Assembly: GCA_900314645.1 (NCBI GenBank)
Contig: OMWB01000017.1
Coordinates: 26,998-90,997 of the forward strand
Direction: 5' to 3'
Origin: an uncultured Actinomycetes bacterium
GTDB lineage: Bacteria; Actinomycetota; Coriobacteriia; Coriobacteriales; Atopobiaceae
Length of the DNA: 64,000 nt
Of this stretch, positions 1-7,675 are shown one piece after another; position 1 is the first letter of the stretch; each line of letters begins with the position of its first letter. The notes under the pieces are model-generated. The model saw only the letters and a program-made list of their open reading frames with translations, did no database searches and was not told the DNA's origin. The position numbers and the translations under genes were made by a program.

Positions 1-41
1 GTGTGATATATCCGTCGAGTCGCCGTGTTGCGGGTGTGCTC

Positions 42-50
42 TGCTACAAT
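42..50 (+). promoter_or_regulatory. Extended -10 promoter element upstream of the zinc-ribbon protein gene
   Basis: The sequence TGCTACAAT is an extended -10 element (TGn plus TACAAT), about 75 bases before the first start codon. No good -35 hexamer lies at 16-18 bases, as is common for extended -10 promoters. The same TGnTACAAT form occurs before guaB, which supports it. Inferred only. Confidence 0.4.
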
Positions 51-125
51 CTTTGAATGTATGATTTGCGCTCGCGCGCTTTGGATGTCTCAATCCGTTC
101 AGCCGGTTGCGAAGGAGACTGAACT

Positions 126-557
126 ATGGAAGAACTGCTTGACCAACTTATCACCCCTGAGGTCCGCATGGTGCTTTACCTGATGGTGGCCTGCATGGTG
201 ATGCTGTACATCCTCTCCATCGTGTATGTCATTCGCGACGCGCAGCGTCGTGGTGCCGAGCCTTGGTGGCTCTGGGCCGTCATCTCGGTGATCCCCATCG
301 TGGGCCTGCTCGCCTACGTCATCCTGCGTCCCAGCTCGTATCTGGTTGACCGCGAGGAGCAGGACCTGGACATCGCCCTGCGCGAGCACCAGCTGTCCCA
401 CTACGGCATCTGCCCCAAATGCGGTGCCCCCATCGACCGCGACTTCATCGTGTGCCCCATCTGCAACACGCAGGTGCGCAACGTCTGCCCCACGTGCCAC
501 CGTCCGCTGAACGCAGACTGGAAGGTGTGCCCGTATTGCCGCACGCGCATCCAGTAG
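126..557 (+). CDS. Membrane protein with double zinc ribbon
   Basis: This is a 143-residue protein of unknown specific role. Two hydrophobic segments are visible (about residues 15-36 and 47-67), separated by a short basic loop (RDAQRR). The arrangement resembles the two-helix N-terminal part of phospholipase D-like membrane anchors. The cytosolic C-terminal half has four CxxC knuckles: CPKC (96-99), CPIC (110-113), CPTC (121-124) and CPYC (135-138), forming two zinc ribbons. AAGGAGACTGAACT precedes the ATG as ribosome binding site. It is a single-gene unit ending in a strong terminator. Zinc-ribbon membrane proteins of this type are often of unknown function; a role in protein interaction at the membrane is only a guess. 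Confidence 0.85.
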   Translation: MEELLDQLITPEVRMVLYLMVACMVMLYILSIVYVIRDAQRRGAEPWWLWAVISVIPIVGLLAYVILRPSSYLVDREEQDLDIALREHQLSHYGICPKCGAPIDRDFIVCPICNTQVRNVCPTCHRPLNADWKVCPYCRTRIQ

Positions 558-577
558 CGCACGCACAGACTTCCTGA

Positions 578-605
578 AAGACGCCCCTCGGGGCGTCTTT
601 TTTTG
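578..605 (+). terminator. Rho-independent terminator after the zinc-ribbon gene
   Basis: The hairpin AAAGACGCCCC-TCG-GGGCGTCTTT is followed by a run of Ts. It lies about 20 bases after the stop codon and is a classical intrinsic terminator. It contrasts with the U-less long hairpins found elsewhere in the window. Confidence 0.9.
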
Positions 606-710
606 GCACCCAGGATGTCAACATTCGCATCTTTTTTATGCGCGCAACAATCCATGAGCAGGTATCTGCCATAATCGTCCGTGCACCATACACCAATCGA
701 GGAGAGACCC

Positions 711-2474
711 ATGAAGATCCTGTACAACGACGGTCATGTGGCCGAGTGCCCTGAGGGCGAAGAGCTGCACGTCATTCGTCATAGCGCCGCCCATATCATG
801 GCCCAGGCCATCAAGCGCCTGTATCCCGAGGCAGACTTTGCCTATGGCCCTGCCACCGACAACGGCTTCTACTATGACGTCGACCTGCCCGACGGCGTGA
901 AGATCTCTGAGGACGATTTCCCCGCCATCGAGGCAGAGATGAAGAAGATCGCCAAGGAGAACCTGAAGTTCGAGACCTACGAGCTTCCGCGCGAGGAGGC
1001 CATCGCTCACATGCAGGAGCGTGGCGAGAAGTATAAGGTCGAGCACATCGGTGACCTCCCTGAGGATGCGCGTATCACCTTCTACAAGCAGGGTGAGTAC
1101 GTGGACATGTGCGTTGGCCCGCACCTCATGTATACCAAGGCGCTCAAGGCCTTCAAGCTCACCGGCGTTTCCGGCGCGTACTGGAAGAACGACGCCAACA
1201 ACAAGATGCTCACGCGCATCAACGGCATCGCGTTCCCCAGCAAGGAAGAGCTTGACGCGCATCTGGCCTTCATCGAGGAGGCCAAGAAGCGCGACCACCG
1301 TCGCATTGGCCAGGAGATGGAGCTCTTCATGATGGCCGACGAGGGCCCGGGCTTCCCGTTCTGGCTGCCCAACGGCATGCGCCTGAAGAACGCCCTCATG
1401 GACTATTGGCATGACATGCAGGCCCAGTACCTCTACGAGGAGGTGCAGACGCCCATCATCCTGTCCCGCAAGCTGTGGGAGACCTCCGGCCACTGGGACC
1501 ACTACAAGGAGAACATGTACACCACGGTGATCGATGAGGAGGATTACGCGGTCAAGCCCATGAACTGCCCGGGCGCCTGCCTGATCTTCAAGTCCAAGCC
1601 GCGTTCGTACCGCGACCTCCCGCTGAAGCTTGCCGAGGCCGGCCTTGACCATCGTCACGAGCTGCGCGGCGCGCTGCACGGCCTGTTCCGCGTGCGTTCC
1701 TTCACCCAGGACGACGCGCACCTGTTTGTGCGCCCCGACCAGATCACCGAGATGGTGACCGAGACGGCCCACCTCATCACTTCCTACTACCAGCAGTTCG
1801 GCTTCCCGTACCATGTCGAGCTCTCCACGCGTCCGGACAACTCCATGGGCTCTGACGAGGACTGGGCGCTTGCCGAGGCCGGCCTGAAGGAGGCCCTCGA
1901 GGCCATGGGCGTCGACTACATCCTCAACGAGGGCGATGGCGCCTTCTACGGTCCCAAGATTGACTTCCACCTGGAGGACTGCCTGGGCCGTACGTGGCAG
2001 TGCGGCACCATCCAGCTCGACTTCCAGCTCCCGCAGAACTTCGAGCTCGAGTACACGGGTGCCGACGGCGAGAAGCATCGCCCCATCATGATTCACCGCG
2101 CGGGCTTCGGCAGCTTCGAGCGCTTCATCGGCATGCTGACCGAGCAGTATGCGGGCAAGTTCCCCACGTGGCTCGCTCCCTGCCAGGTGAAGATCCTGCC
2201 GGTCTCCGAGAAGACGCGCGCCTACGCGCTGGAGATTGGCGCCGCCATGCGCAAGGCCGGCATCCGCGTGAAGGTCGACGAGCGCGACGAGAAGATTGGC
2301 TACAAGATTCGCGAGGCTCGCGCGATTGACCGCGTGCCATACATGCTGATTCTGGGCGAGAAGGAGCGCGACGCCGGCATCATCAGCGTGCGCGACCGCA
2401 CCAACGAGACGGTGCAGCGCTCGCTCGACGAGTTCCTGGCTGACCTCAAGGCCGAGATCTCTGAGCGCAGGTAG
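711..2474 (+). CDS. thrS: Threonyl-tRNA synthetase lacking the TGS domain
   Basis: ThrRS charges tRNA-Thr in the cytosol. The ATG at 711 is chosen because GAGGAGA sits 5-11 bases upstream; an in-frame GTG at 681 has no such site. The protein (587 aa) begins almost directly with the editing domain (IRHSAAHIMAQA), so the N-terminal TGS domain of about 60 residues found in E. coli ThrRS is absent. The editing/SAD region runs to about residue 200, followed by the class II core with MNCPG (Cys286), TQDDAH (His337) and IHRAG (His462). These match the three zinc ligands of the family. The anticodon-binding domain forms the last 110 residues. No T-box leader is evident in the short upstream gap. Confidence 0.97.
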   Translation: MKILYNDGHVAECPEGEELHVIRHSAAHIMAQAIKRLYPEADFAYGPATDNGFYYDVDLPDGVKISEDDFPAIEAEMKKIAKENLKFETYELPREEAIAHMQERGEKYKVEHIGDLPEDARITFYKQGEYVDMCVGPHLMYTKALKAFKLTGVSGAYWKNDANNKMLTRINGIAFPSKEELDAHLAFIEEAKKRDHRRIGQEMELFMMADEGPGFPFWLPNGMRLKNALMDYWHDMQAQYLYEEVQTPIILSRKLWETSGHWDHYKENMYTTVIDEEDYAVKPMNCPGACLIFKSKPRSYRDLPLKLAEAGLDHRHELRGALHGLFRVRSFTQDDAHLFVRPDQITEMVTETAHLITSYYQQFGFPYHVELSTRPDNSMGSDEDWALAEAGLKEALEAMGVDYILNEGDGAFYGPKIDFHLEDCLGRTWQCGTIQLDFQLPQNFELEYTGADGEKHRPIMIHRAGFGSFERFIGMLTEQYAGKFPTWLAPCQVKILPVSEKTRAYALEIGAAMRKAGIRVKVDERDEKIGYKIREARAIDRVPYMLILGEKERDAGIISVRDRTNETVQRSLDEFLADLKAEISERR

Positions 2475-2570
2475 ACGAGGCTCTTTTGATGATGCGCGGC
2501 CAGCCGCCTGTCACGCGAACGCGTGCCGGACGGCTGGCCGCCTTCTGTAGACCCAGAAGCGAGGCGACTG

Positions 2571-3224
2571 ATGTACCTTGAGCTTTGTCGTGAGCTGGCG
2601 CGCAAGCTGGGCGCTGCGCGCGCTTTGGTGGTGGGGCTGGGCATCGACGACACCCTGCGCGCGTTGGGCTTGGCTGATGGTGTGACGGTGGCTTCTCCAC
2701 TTGCGGGAGAACCCGTATCCTGTATCGACGTGAAGACGCTTGGTCGAGAGGCGCGCAGTGCGGGCAACCTCCTCGTGGTGGACAACACGCTGCCTACCTG
2801 GGCGGGTTGTGCCGCAGTGCGTCTGGGAGCGCACCTGTCGGTTGAGCCGATGAGCGAAGGGGTCACGCTCGTTGGCGTGTCCAAGGATGCCCAGATCGGC
2901 CTACCTGAGCTGCCTTTGATTGATGACGAGGCTGCTGCTGCGCTGTTGGCCGCGCTTCCTCTGCGCGAACACGCGTGGCGTTCTGCCAGCGATACGGCGC
3001 AGGTGGTGGCGACTTACCTGATGTGCCACCCACGTGTGGCGGACGTGCGCTATCCCGGCCTCAAGCAGGATGCGAGCTTTGAGGTAGCCGCACGTACGCT
3101 GACGGGTGGCTTCGGACCGCTCGTTGACTATCGGCTTCATGGAGACGAGGCGTGGCAGAGGGTCTCCCTTGCTGCCGACACTGACCCGCGTGACGAGGTC
3201 ATGCGCCTCGAGCAGCTCCTGTAA
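2571..3224 (+). CDS. Truncated Cys/Met-metabolism PLP-enzyme-like protein lacking the catalytic lysine
   Basis: The 217-residue protein resembles the central part of cystathionine gamma-synthase/lyase family enzymes, which normally have about 390 residues. LLVVDNTLPTW (67-77) matches the VDNTFATP motif carrying the Asp that contacts the PLP ring. YLMCHPRVADVRYPGL (149-164) matches the conserved WLEAHPKVxxVxYPGL segment. At the position of the SATK lysine the protein reads PMSEG, giving Glu96 in place of the Schiff-base Lys. The N-terminal PLP-phosphate-binding part is also missing. The ATG at 2571 has GAGG six bases upstream; an in-frame GTG at 2523 is less likely. It is either a pseudoenzyme or a decaying gene that is still open. 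Function unknown. Confidence 0.7.
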   Translation: MYLELCRELARKLGAARALVVGLGIDDTLRALGLADGVTVASPLAGEPVSCIDVKTLGREARSAGNLLVVDNTLPTWAGCAAVRLGAHLSVEPMSEGVTLVGVSKDAQIGLPELPLIDDEAAAALLAALPLREHAWRSASDTAQVVATYLMCHPRVADVRYPGLKQDASFEVAARTLTGGFGPLVDYRLHGDEAWQRVSLAADTDPRDEVMRLEQLL

Positions 3225-3349
3225 CGCTCGGCGTGCCCCTTTGTCGACTTCGGGAGAGGGGAGTGCTATTCTGCGCTTCAGATGACGGGGGACGGGTATC
3301 CTGAGCACTGTGAGAACGTATGCCCGCAACAGATCGAAAGGTGGAAAGC

Positions 3350-3955
3350 ATGAACGTCAAGGCCCATCTCAAGCGGACGCTTACCGGTGTTTTGGTGCTG
3401 CTTCTGGCACTGTGCGTCTGCGCCTGCGGAGCTTCCGGCCCGAAGGAGGAGGAGCAGGTCCAGGCCGTGGTGGATAACACCATGGCAGTGTTCAAGAACC
3501 CGTCACAGAACGATCTCTCGGAATTCTTGGACGAGGAGACGGCGAGCGCACTGAGCAGCTACGGCGTCGACATGAACGAGTTTCTCACCGCGGCGTTCAA
3601 GCACATGTCATACACCGTGAACGAGGTCACCGTTGAGGAAGACACCGCGCAGGTGGCGATGACTGTGACAAACGTCAACCTCGACACGGCCATGGCTGAC
3701 GCCCTTGCTGAATTTGATACGTGGACCGATACCGACGAGGCTGTCGCGGTGTATAAGGAGAGTGGCGAACAGGGCTTGTACCAGAAGCTGTTCGAGCTTC
3801 TCTACGCGAAGATGGACGAGATGGCGGATGCCACGACGAGCGCAGACGTGACGCTCTATCTGCAAAAGCAGGAGGACGGCTCGTGGGACGTGACCAGTGA
3901 GGGTAACGAGGCCTTCTACTCCGCACTCTACGGAGGCGCCACGTTCAACTTCTAG
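3350..3955 (+). CDS. Putative lipoprotein
   Basis: This 201-residue secreted protein begins with a lipoprotein signal peptide: basic MNVKAHLKR, a hydrophobic stretch (11-22), and a cysteine-rich lipobox LCVCAC, so lipidation could occur at Cys24 or Cys26. The mature part is acidic and helical with no recognised catalytic motif. It resembles the DUF5105-like lipoproteins of gut actinobacteria and Firmicutes only in general layout. AAAGGTGGAAAGC precedes the ATG at 3350; an earlier in-frame start at 3320 would spoil the signal peptide. The stop codon is followed after six bases by a giant inverted repeat. Function unknown. Confidence 0.8.
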   Translation: MNVKAHLKRTLTGVLVLLLALCVCACGASGPKEEEQVQAVVDNTMAVFKNPSQNDLSEFLDEETASALSSYGVDMNEFLTAAFKHMSYTVNEVTVEEDTAQVAMTVTNVNLDTAMADALAEFDTWTDTDEAVAVYKESGEQGLYQKLFELLYAKMDEMADATTSADVTLYLQKQEDGSWDVTSEGNEAFYSALYGGATFNF

Positions 3956-3961
3956 TCTGTT

Positions 3962-4071
3962 GCGCATGCTGACATAGCCAGGCCTTTTCCGGTCAACAAC
4001 AGCAGGGCAAGGGTTCCGTCCCTTGCCCTGCTGTTGTTGACCGGAAAAGGCCTGGCTATGTCAGCATGCGC
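3962..4071. repeat. 52-bp perfect inverted repeat (6-nt loop) between convergent genes
   Basis: Bases 3962-4013 and 4020-4071 are exact reverse complements (52 of 52) around the loop TTCCGT. The hairpin fills the space between the lipoprotein stop (3955) and the folA stop (4073). Neither side has a T-run. By position it should act as a bidirectional terminator, but it is far longer than needed and lacks U-tracts. It does not contain the GATT/TGA core seen in five other hairpins of this window. Confidence 0.9.
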
Positions 4072-4072
4072 C

Positions 4073-4600
4073 TTAACAGTGCTCGTAAGTGCGGTAGGTG
4101 AAGGGGACGCCTTCCTCGGTGATGCCACCGTCTTCCTCACGGACAAGGACCCATGCTGGGTCGTCGTCGAGGTTGGGGAAGTATGCGTCTATGGGAACCA
4201 CCACGTCGTTCATGGTCACATGCACGCGGTGGCAGCAGGGGAGAAGCTGGCGGTAGAGGCTCTCGCCACCGATGAGCCAGACGGTATCAGGTTCGGTGTC
4301 TTTGAGCAGCTCGAGGGCTTCCTCGATGCTCGTGACCACCTCTGCCCCTGGTGCCACGTAGTGGGCATCACGCGTCAGCACGAGGTTGCGGCGTGCCTTG
4401 AGGGCTCCGTTGGGGAAGCTCTCAAAGGTCTTGCGCCCCATGAGCACGGTGCCGAGGATCTCGCCCTGCACCGCATCCTTGGGACGGCGACCGCCACAGG
4501 TGAGCTGCACAAAGCGACGCATGTCCGCTCGGTTGGCAACCGCCAGGCCGCCATCTAGGCCGATGCCCCAGTCTCGCGTCACGCTGACGATGGCGTCCAT
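4073..4600 (-). CDS. folA: Dihydrofolate reductase
   Basis: This 175-residue enzyme reduces dihydrofolate to tetrahydrofolate with NADPH. Family marks are GIGLDGGLAV near the N-terminus (the usual GxxxxLPW loop is altered), VLMGRKTFESFP (about 52-63) for NADPH binding, and WLIGGESLYRQLLP (about 107-120) for the second nucleotide-binding loop. GGGAGGCAGC precedes the ATG. It lies 30 bases after thyA on the same strand, the usual thyA-folA pair: folA regenerates the dihydrofolate that thymidylate synthase produces. The stop codon abuts the 52-bp inverted repeat. Confidence 0.95.
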   Translation of the reverse strand: MDAIVSVTRDWGIGLDGGLAVANRADMRRFVQLTCGGRRPKDAVQGEILGTVLMGRKTFESFPNGALKARRNLVLTRDAHYVAPGAEVVTSIEEALELLKDTEPDTVWLIGGESLYRQLLPCCHRVHVTMNDVVVPIDAYFPNLDDDPAWVLVREEDGGITEEGVPFTYRTYEHC

Positions 4601-4630
4601 GCTGCCTCCCTGTCTGGGCCGACCGTTGCC

Positions 4631-5482
4631 CTACACCGCAATGGGGATGTTCTTGACCTGCGGTCCGGTAACGTAGTCCTCAATGATGAGGTCATCAGTG
4701 GTGAACGCATAGAAGTCGGTGACCTCGGGGTTGAGCGTCACACGCGGCGCGGGATGGGTCTCGCGGGTGATAAGCTCGCGAACGATGTCCACATGGCGGT
4801 CATAGATGTGCGCGTCGGCAATCATGTGCACGAGTTCGCCGGCAACCATGCCGCTTGCCTGAGCCACCATCATGAGCAAAAGGGCGTACTGGCAGACATT
4901 CCAGTTGTTGGCTGCGAGCACGTCTTGGCTACGCTGCATGAGCACCATGTTCAGCGTGAGGCGGCCATCCTCGCGCCGGTCATCCGTCACGTTGTAGACC
5001 GCGTTGTAGGCGCACGGGTAGAGGTGCATCTCGGACAGGTCATGCACGTTGTAGAGGTTGGTCATGATGCGGCGCGAGAAGGGCGTCTCGCGCAGGTCCT
5101 TCAGCACGCGGTCCATCTGGTCATAGTCGCCATCGGGGTAGTGGCTGACGACGCCCACCTGGTAGCCGTAGGCCTTTCCGATGGAGCCCGTCTCGTCGGC
5201 CCATTCATCCCAGATGTGCGGCTTGAGGTCGGCGATGTTGTTGGACTTGCGCTGATAGATCCAGAGAATCTCATCCATTGCGCTCTTCAGGCCAGTGCGG
5301 CGCAGCGTGAGCGCGGGGAACTCCTCGCGGAGGTCATAGCGGTTGCACACGCCAAAGCGCTTGATGGTGTAAGCAGCGGACCCATCCTCCCAGTGCGGGC
5401 GGACAGCCTGGCCCTCGGTGGTGGTGCCGTTCGCAATGATGTCCTCGCACATACTGATGAAGATGTCATCCGCCTTGCTCAT
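4631..5482 (-). CDS. thyA: Thymidylate synthase (ThyA type)
   Basis: ThyA makes dTMP from dUMP with methylene-tetrahydrofolate. The 283-residue protein keeps the family length. The catalytic cysteine is Cys157 in LYPCAYN, where most family members read LPPCH. The following RSQDVLAANNWN takes the place of the usual QRSxDxxLGxPFN, and ADAHIYDRHV that of GDAHLYxNH. It is therefore a divergent ThyA subgroup, but the essential Cys, Arg-Ser and His-Tyr positions are present. AGGAGGAGCGC precedes the ATG. It forms an operon with folA downstream. Confidence 0.93.
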   Translation of the reverse strand: MSKADDIFISMCEDIIANGTTTEGQAVRPHWEDGSAAYTIKRFGVCNRYDLREEFPALTLRRTGLKSAMDEILWIYQRKSNNIADLKPHIWDEWADETGSIGKAYGYQVGVVSHYPDGDYDQMDRVLKDLRETPFSRRIMTNLYNVHDLSEMHLYPCAYNAVYNVTDDRREDGRLTLNMVLMQRSQDVLAANNWNVCQYALLLMMVAQASGMVAGELVHMIADAHIYDRHVDIVRELITRETHPAPRVTLNPEVTDFYAFTTDDLIIEDYVTGPQVKNIPIAV

Positions 5483-5517
5483 GCGCTCCTCCTGATCATC
5501 CGCGTCCTGACGATGCC

Positions 5518-5844
5518 TTATGCCTGATTGCCCTCGTCGAAGAGCTCATTGAACATGTAGTCCATGTCTTCGTAGTCGTAGATGTTGTACTCTTCGCCGT
5601 TTTCGTCAAAGAGCACCTCATCCCAGTTGGTGGCGAGTATGTCGTCCTCCACCAGGTAGTAGACCGACTTGAACGTGGCGGCCACGCAGCCGCCCATCAT
5701 GGATGAGAAAAGGATGAGCGCGATGAGGGCGCCGAGCGCGATGTAGTAGGCGTGGGGGCCGGAGTTCGCGTTGTCGGGCGAGGTGGTTGCGGAGGCGGTC
5801 TCGATGGGCCGCGGTGCGGTGCCTTGTGCGGGTTCGTACGCCAT
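5518..5844 (-). CDS. Small single-pass membrane protein
   Basis: This 108-residue hypothetical protein has a Pro/Thr/Ser-rich N-terminal tail (1-30), one strong transmembrane helix (about 33-60, containing LGALIALILFSSMMGG), and a very acidic C-terminal tail rich in Asp, Glu and Tyr. AAAGGGATCACC precedes the ATG. It lies 35 bases upstream of thyA and may be co-transcribed with it. No domain is recognised. Function unknown. Confidence 0.75.
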   Translation of the reverse strand: MAYEPAQGTAPRPIETASATTSPDNANSGPHAYYIALGALIALILFSSMMGGCVAATFKSVYYLVEDDILATNWDEVLFDENGEEYNIYDYEDMDYMFNELFDEGNQA

Positions 5845-5895
5845 GGTGATCCCTTTCTGTGGAAAGCGATACGTCTAGTCTAACGCTGACGCGCC

Positions 5896-6312
5896 TTAGA
5901 GATGCTCGGCGGCAAACAGCTGGTCCCAAAACATCCCCAGCCGCAGCGCGACGGTGTGGTCGGCGCCCAGCCAGTCAACGTCGAGCAGCTCGTCGTAGCT
6001 AAGCCACCTGACGCGGTCGTGCTCAGTAAGCGCGGGCTCCTGACCTTCGTCCAGCGGGCAGACGAAGCAGTCCATGGAGAGGTGGAAGTCTGGGTAGTCG
6101 TGCTCGACGGTGTCGAAGAGCCACATGTTGGTGAGCCGCAGGCCCAGCTCTTCGCTGACCTCGCGGCGCAGCGCCTGCTCGGCCGTCTCGCCGGATTCCA
6201 ACTTGCCTCCGGGAAACTCCCAGCCCACGTGCCCGTGTGAGCCGCTTCGGTGCGCCGCCATGATGCGGCCGTCGCGATAGATGATGGCGCCAGCTACCTT
6301 GAGGGTCTTCAC
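5896..6312 (-). CDS. mutT: NUDIX hydrolase, MutT-like (8-oxo-dGTP diphosphatase)
   Basis: This 138-residue protein has a complete Nudix box: GGKLESGETAEQALRREVSE followed by ELG, fitting Gx5Ex7REUxEExGU. The opening VAGAIIYRDGRIMAAHR and WEFPGGKLE are typical of MutT, which removes 8-oxo-dGTP from the nucleotide pool. The start is a GTG with GGAGGCATAACC upstream. The gap to the upstream thioesterase gene is about two bases, so the two are translationally close. Substrate assignment is by family resemblance. Confidence 0.88.
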   Translation of the reverse strand: MKTLKVAGAIIYRDGRIMAAHRSGSHGHVGWEFPGGKLESGETAEQALRREVSEELGLRLTNMWLFDTVEHDYPDFHLSMDCFVCPLDEGQEPALTEHDRVRWLSYDELLDVDWLGADHTVALRLGMFWDQLFAAEHL

Positions 6313-6314
6313 GG

Positions 6315-7019
6315 TTATGCCTCCAGCTCAATGGTGGCGTAGGGCTCACCCTGCTCGTCGCAGAGGGCCACGGCCCACGACGCGTCATCTTGGTAGATTC
6401 GGGGGAAGACGGTGTCGCCAAGGCGTGCCTGCTGCTGGTACTGCACGCAGATGCGATGGGGAACAAAGTCCTGCTCAAGGGCCTGAAGTGCCATCAAGAC
6501 GTACTGCGCGTTGTTCACGTGGCGGTTGGTGTCAAGGTGCTGCTCGCTCACTTGGAGTGGCGTGCCCTCGCGATACGGACCCGCAACGGTGAGCTTGCGC
6601 TTGGTGGGAGGCATGCTGAGGCGCGGCTCGTCGGTGAGGTAGGGGGCTTCAGATTCGGGAATGCGGATGGGACGCCCCTCCTCGACATCAAACGTGAACC
6701 ACATGGAGTCGGCGCGCACGTACGGCGTGCCGTCAGGTGCCGTAATCTGGAAGTTGCGTAGCGCATAGGTGCGCTTCATGTCGTAGCACCAGGTGCTCAC
6801 GGTGATGGGGTCGCAGAAGTGGGGGAGCTCGTCGATCTCTATCTGCCATGCGGCAAGGAGCCACGCGAAGTGGTGCTCGGCCATGTGGCTGATGCCGAGA
6901 CCAAGGCTCTCGGTATGGAAGGTGGAACAGTCCTGCAGATAGTTGATGAGGGCAACGATGCCCAGTTGGGCGTGCTCGTCACACTCGCTGTAGCGTACGG
7001 TCGAAGAGAACGAATACAC
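6315..7019 (-). CDS. Acyl-ACP thioesterase (FatA/FatB family)
   Basis: This 234-residue protein is expected to hydrolyse acyl-ACP and release free fatty acids. It has two hotdog-fold halves. The N-terminal half carries YSECDEHAQLGIVALINYLQ, and the second carries LDTNRHVNNAQYVLMALQAL, the conserved Asn-His segment of bacterial and plant acyl-ACP thioesterases. The start is a GTG preceded by AGAGGAGTCAGCC. It sits between a HD-domain gene and mutT in a leftward cluster with tiny gaps. Confidence 0.88.
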   Translation of the reverse strand: MYSFSSTVRYSECDEHAQLGIVALINYLQDCSTFHTESLGLGISHMAEHHFAWLLAAWQIEIDELPHFCDPITVSTWCYDMKRTYALRNFQITAPDGTPYVRADSMWFTFDVEEGRPIRIPESEAPYLTDEPRLSMPPTKRKLTVAGPYREGTPLQVSEQHLDTNRHVNNAQYVLMALQALEQDFVPHRICVQYQQQARLGDTVFPRIYQDDASWAVALCDEQGEPYATIELEA

Positions 7020-7031
7020 GGCTGACTCCTC

Positions 7032-7505
7032 TTAGGCCTTGTGTCGTTGGTGTGCCTGGACGAACTCCTGCACCGTGCAGATCTTGTCTGCAATGCACAC
7101 GAGCCACCCCTCGCGCGTGCGCGGGGGGAGCGGATGGAAGGGAAACATGTGGCGAGAGATGACGTCGCGCTCGATGGGGGTAAGGTCAGGGAAGTCCTGC
7201 TCGGCGTTTCTCAGAGCGTGCCCAGGGTGCGTGAAGCCATGCCAGCGGTCGAGCGCCTGCTTGGGGTCGTGCCAGTCGTACAGGTAGAAGTCGTGCAGGA
7301 TCCCGCCCCGCACCAGCGCGTGCTCATCCACATGAAGGCGCAGGCCGCGGGCGAGCGTGAGCGCGCGGAAGGCGACGGCCACGGTGTGGTCGAGCGTCGT
7401 GGTGGTGCCATGCTGCGTGTAGTTGGCCATCTGCCGTACGCGTCCCGTGTGGATTACCTCACGAGAGAGGCTGCAGAAGCGTTTCCGTACGTTGGTAAGT
7501 GCCAT
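7032..7505 (-). CDS. HD-domain phosphohydrolase
   Basis: This 157-residue protein has the HD metal-binding signature: TLDHTVAVAF (about 38-47) for the first His-Asp and GGILHDFYLYDWHD (about 67-80) for the central pair, then a late Asp in CIADKICTVQEF. Such compact HD proteins are commonly annotated as phosphohydrolases; the substrate is unknown. AAGGAGAACC precedes the ATG. It starts the leftward group HD-thioesterase-mutT and is separated from the upstream kinase gene by a perfect palindrome. Confidence 0.85.
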   Translation of the reverse strand: MALTNVRKRFCSLSREVIHTGRVRQMANYTQHGTTTTLDHTVAVAFRALTLARGLRLHVDEHALVRGGILHDFYLYDWHDPKQALDRWHGFTHPGHALRNAEQDFPDLTPIERDVISRHMFPFHPLPPRTREGWLVCIADKICTVQEFVQAHQRHKA

Positions 7506-7589
7506 GGTTCTCCTTGGTTGACCCTAGCACTATACCCGTTTCTACGAGGGCTCATATTGCCTTAACAAACCCTCCCCACGAGCTGCTGC

Positions 7590-7657
7590 GGACGATCAGG
7601 ACGGAGGCTTCTGTCCAGCCCCATGGGGCTGGACAGAAGCCTCCGTCCTGATCGTCC
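7590..7657. repeat. Perfect 68-bp palindrome after the lipid-kinase gene
   Basis: Bases 7590-7623 are the exact reverse complement of 7624-7657, with the centre CCATGG and no spacer. The palindrome begins 18 bases after the stop codon of the leftward kinase gene, in the terminator position. No T-run follows in the leftward direction. It lacks the GATT/TGA core. Confidence 0.9.
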
Positions 7658-7675
7658 AGCAATGGTGCGTGGTGT

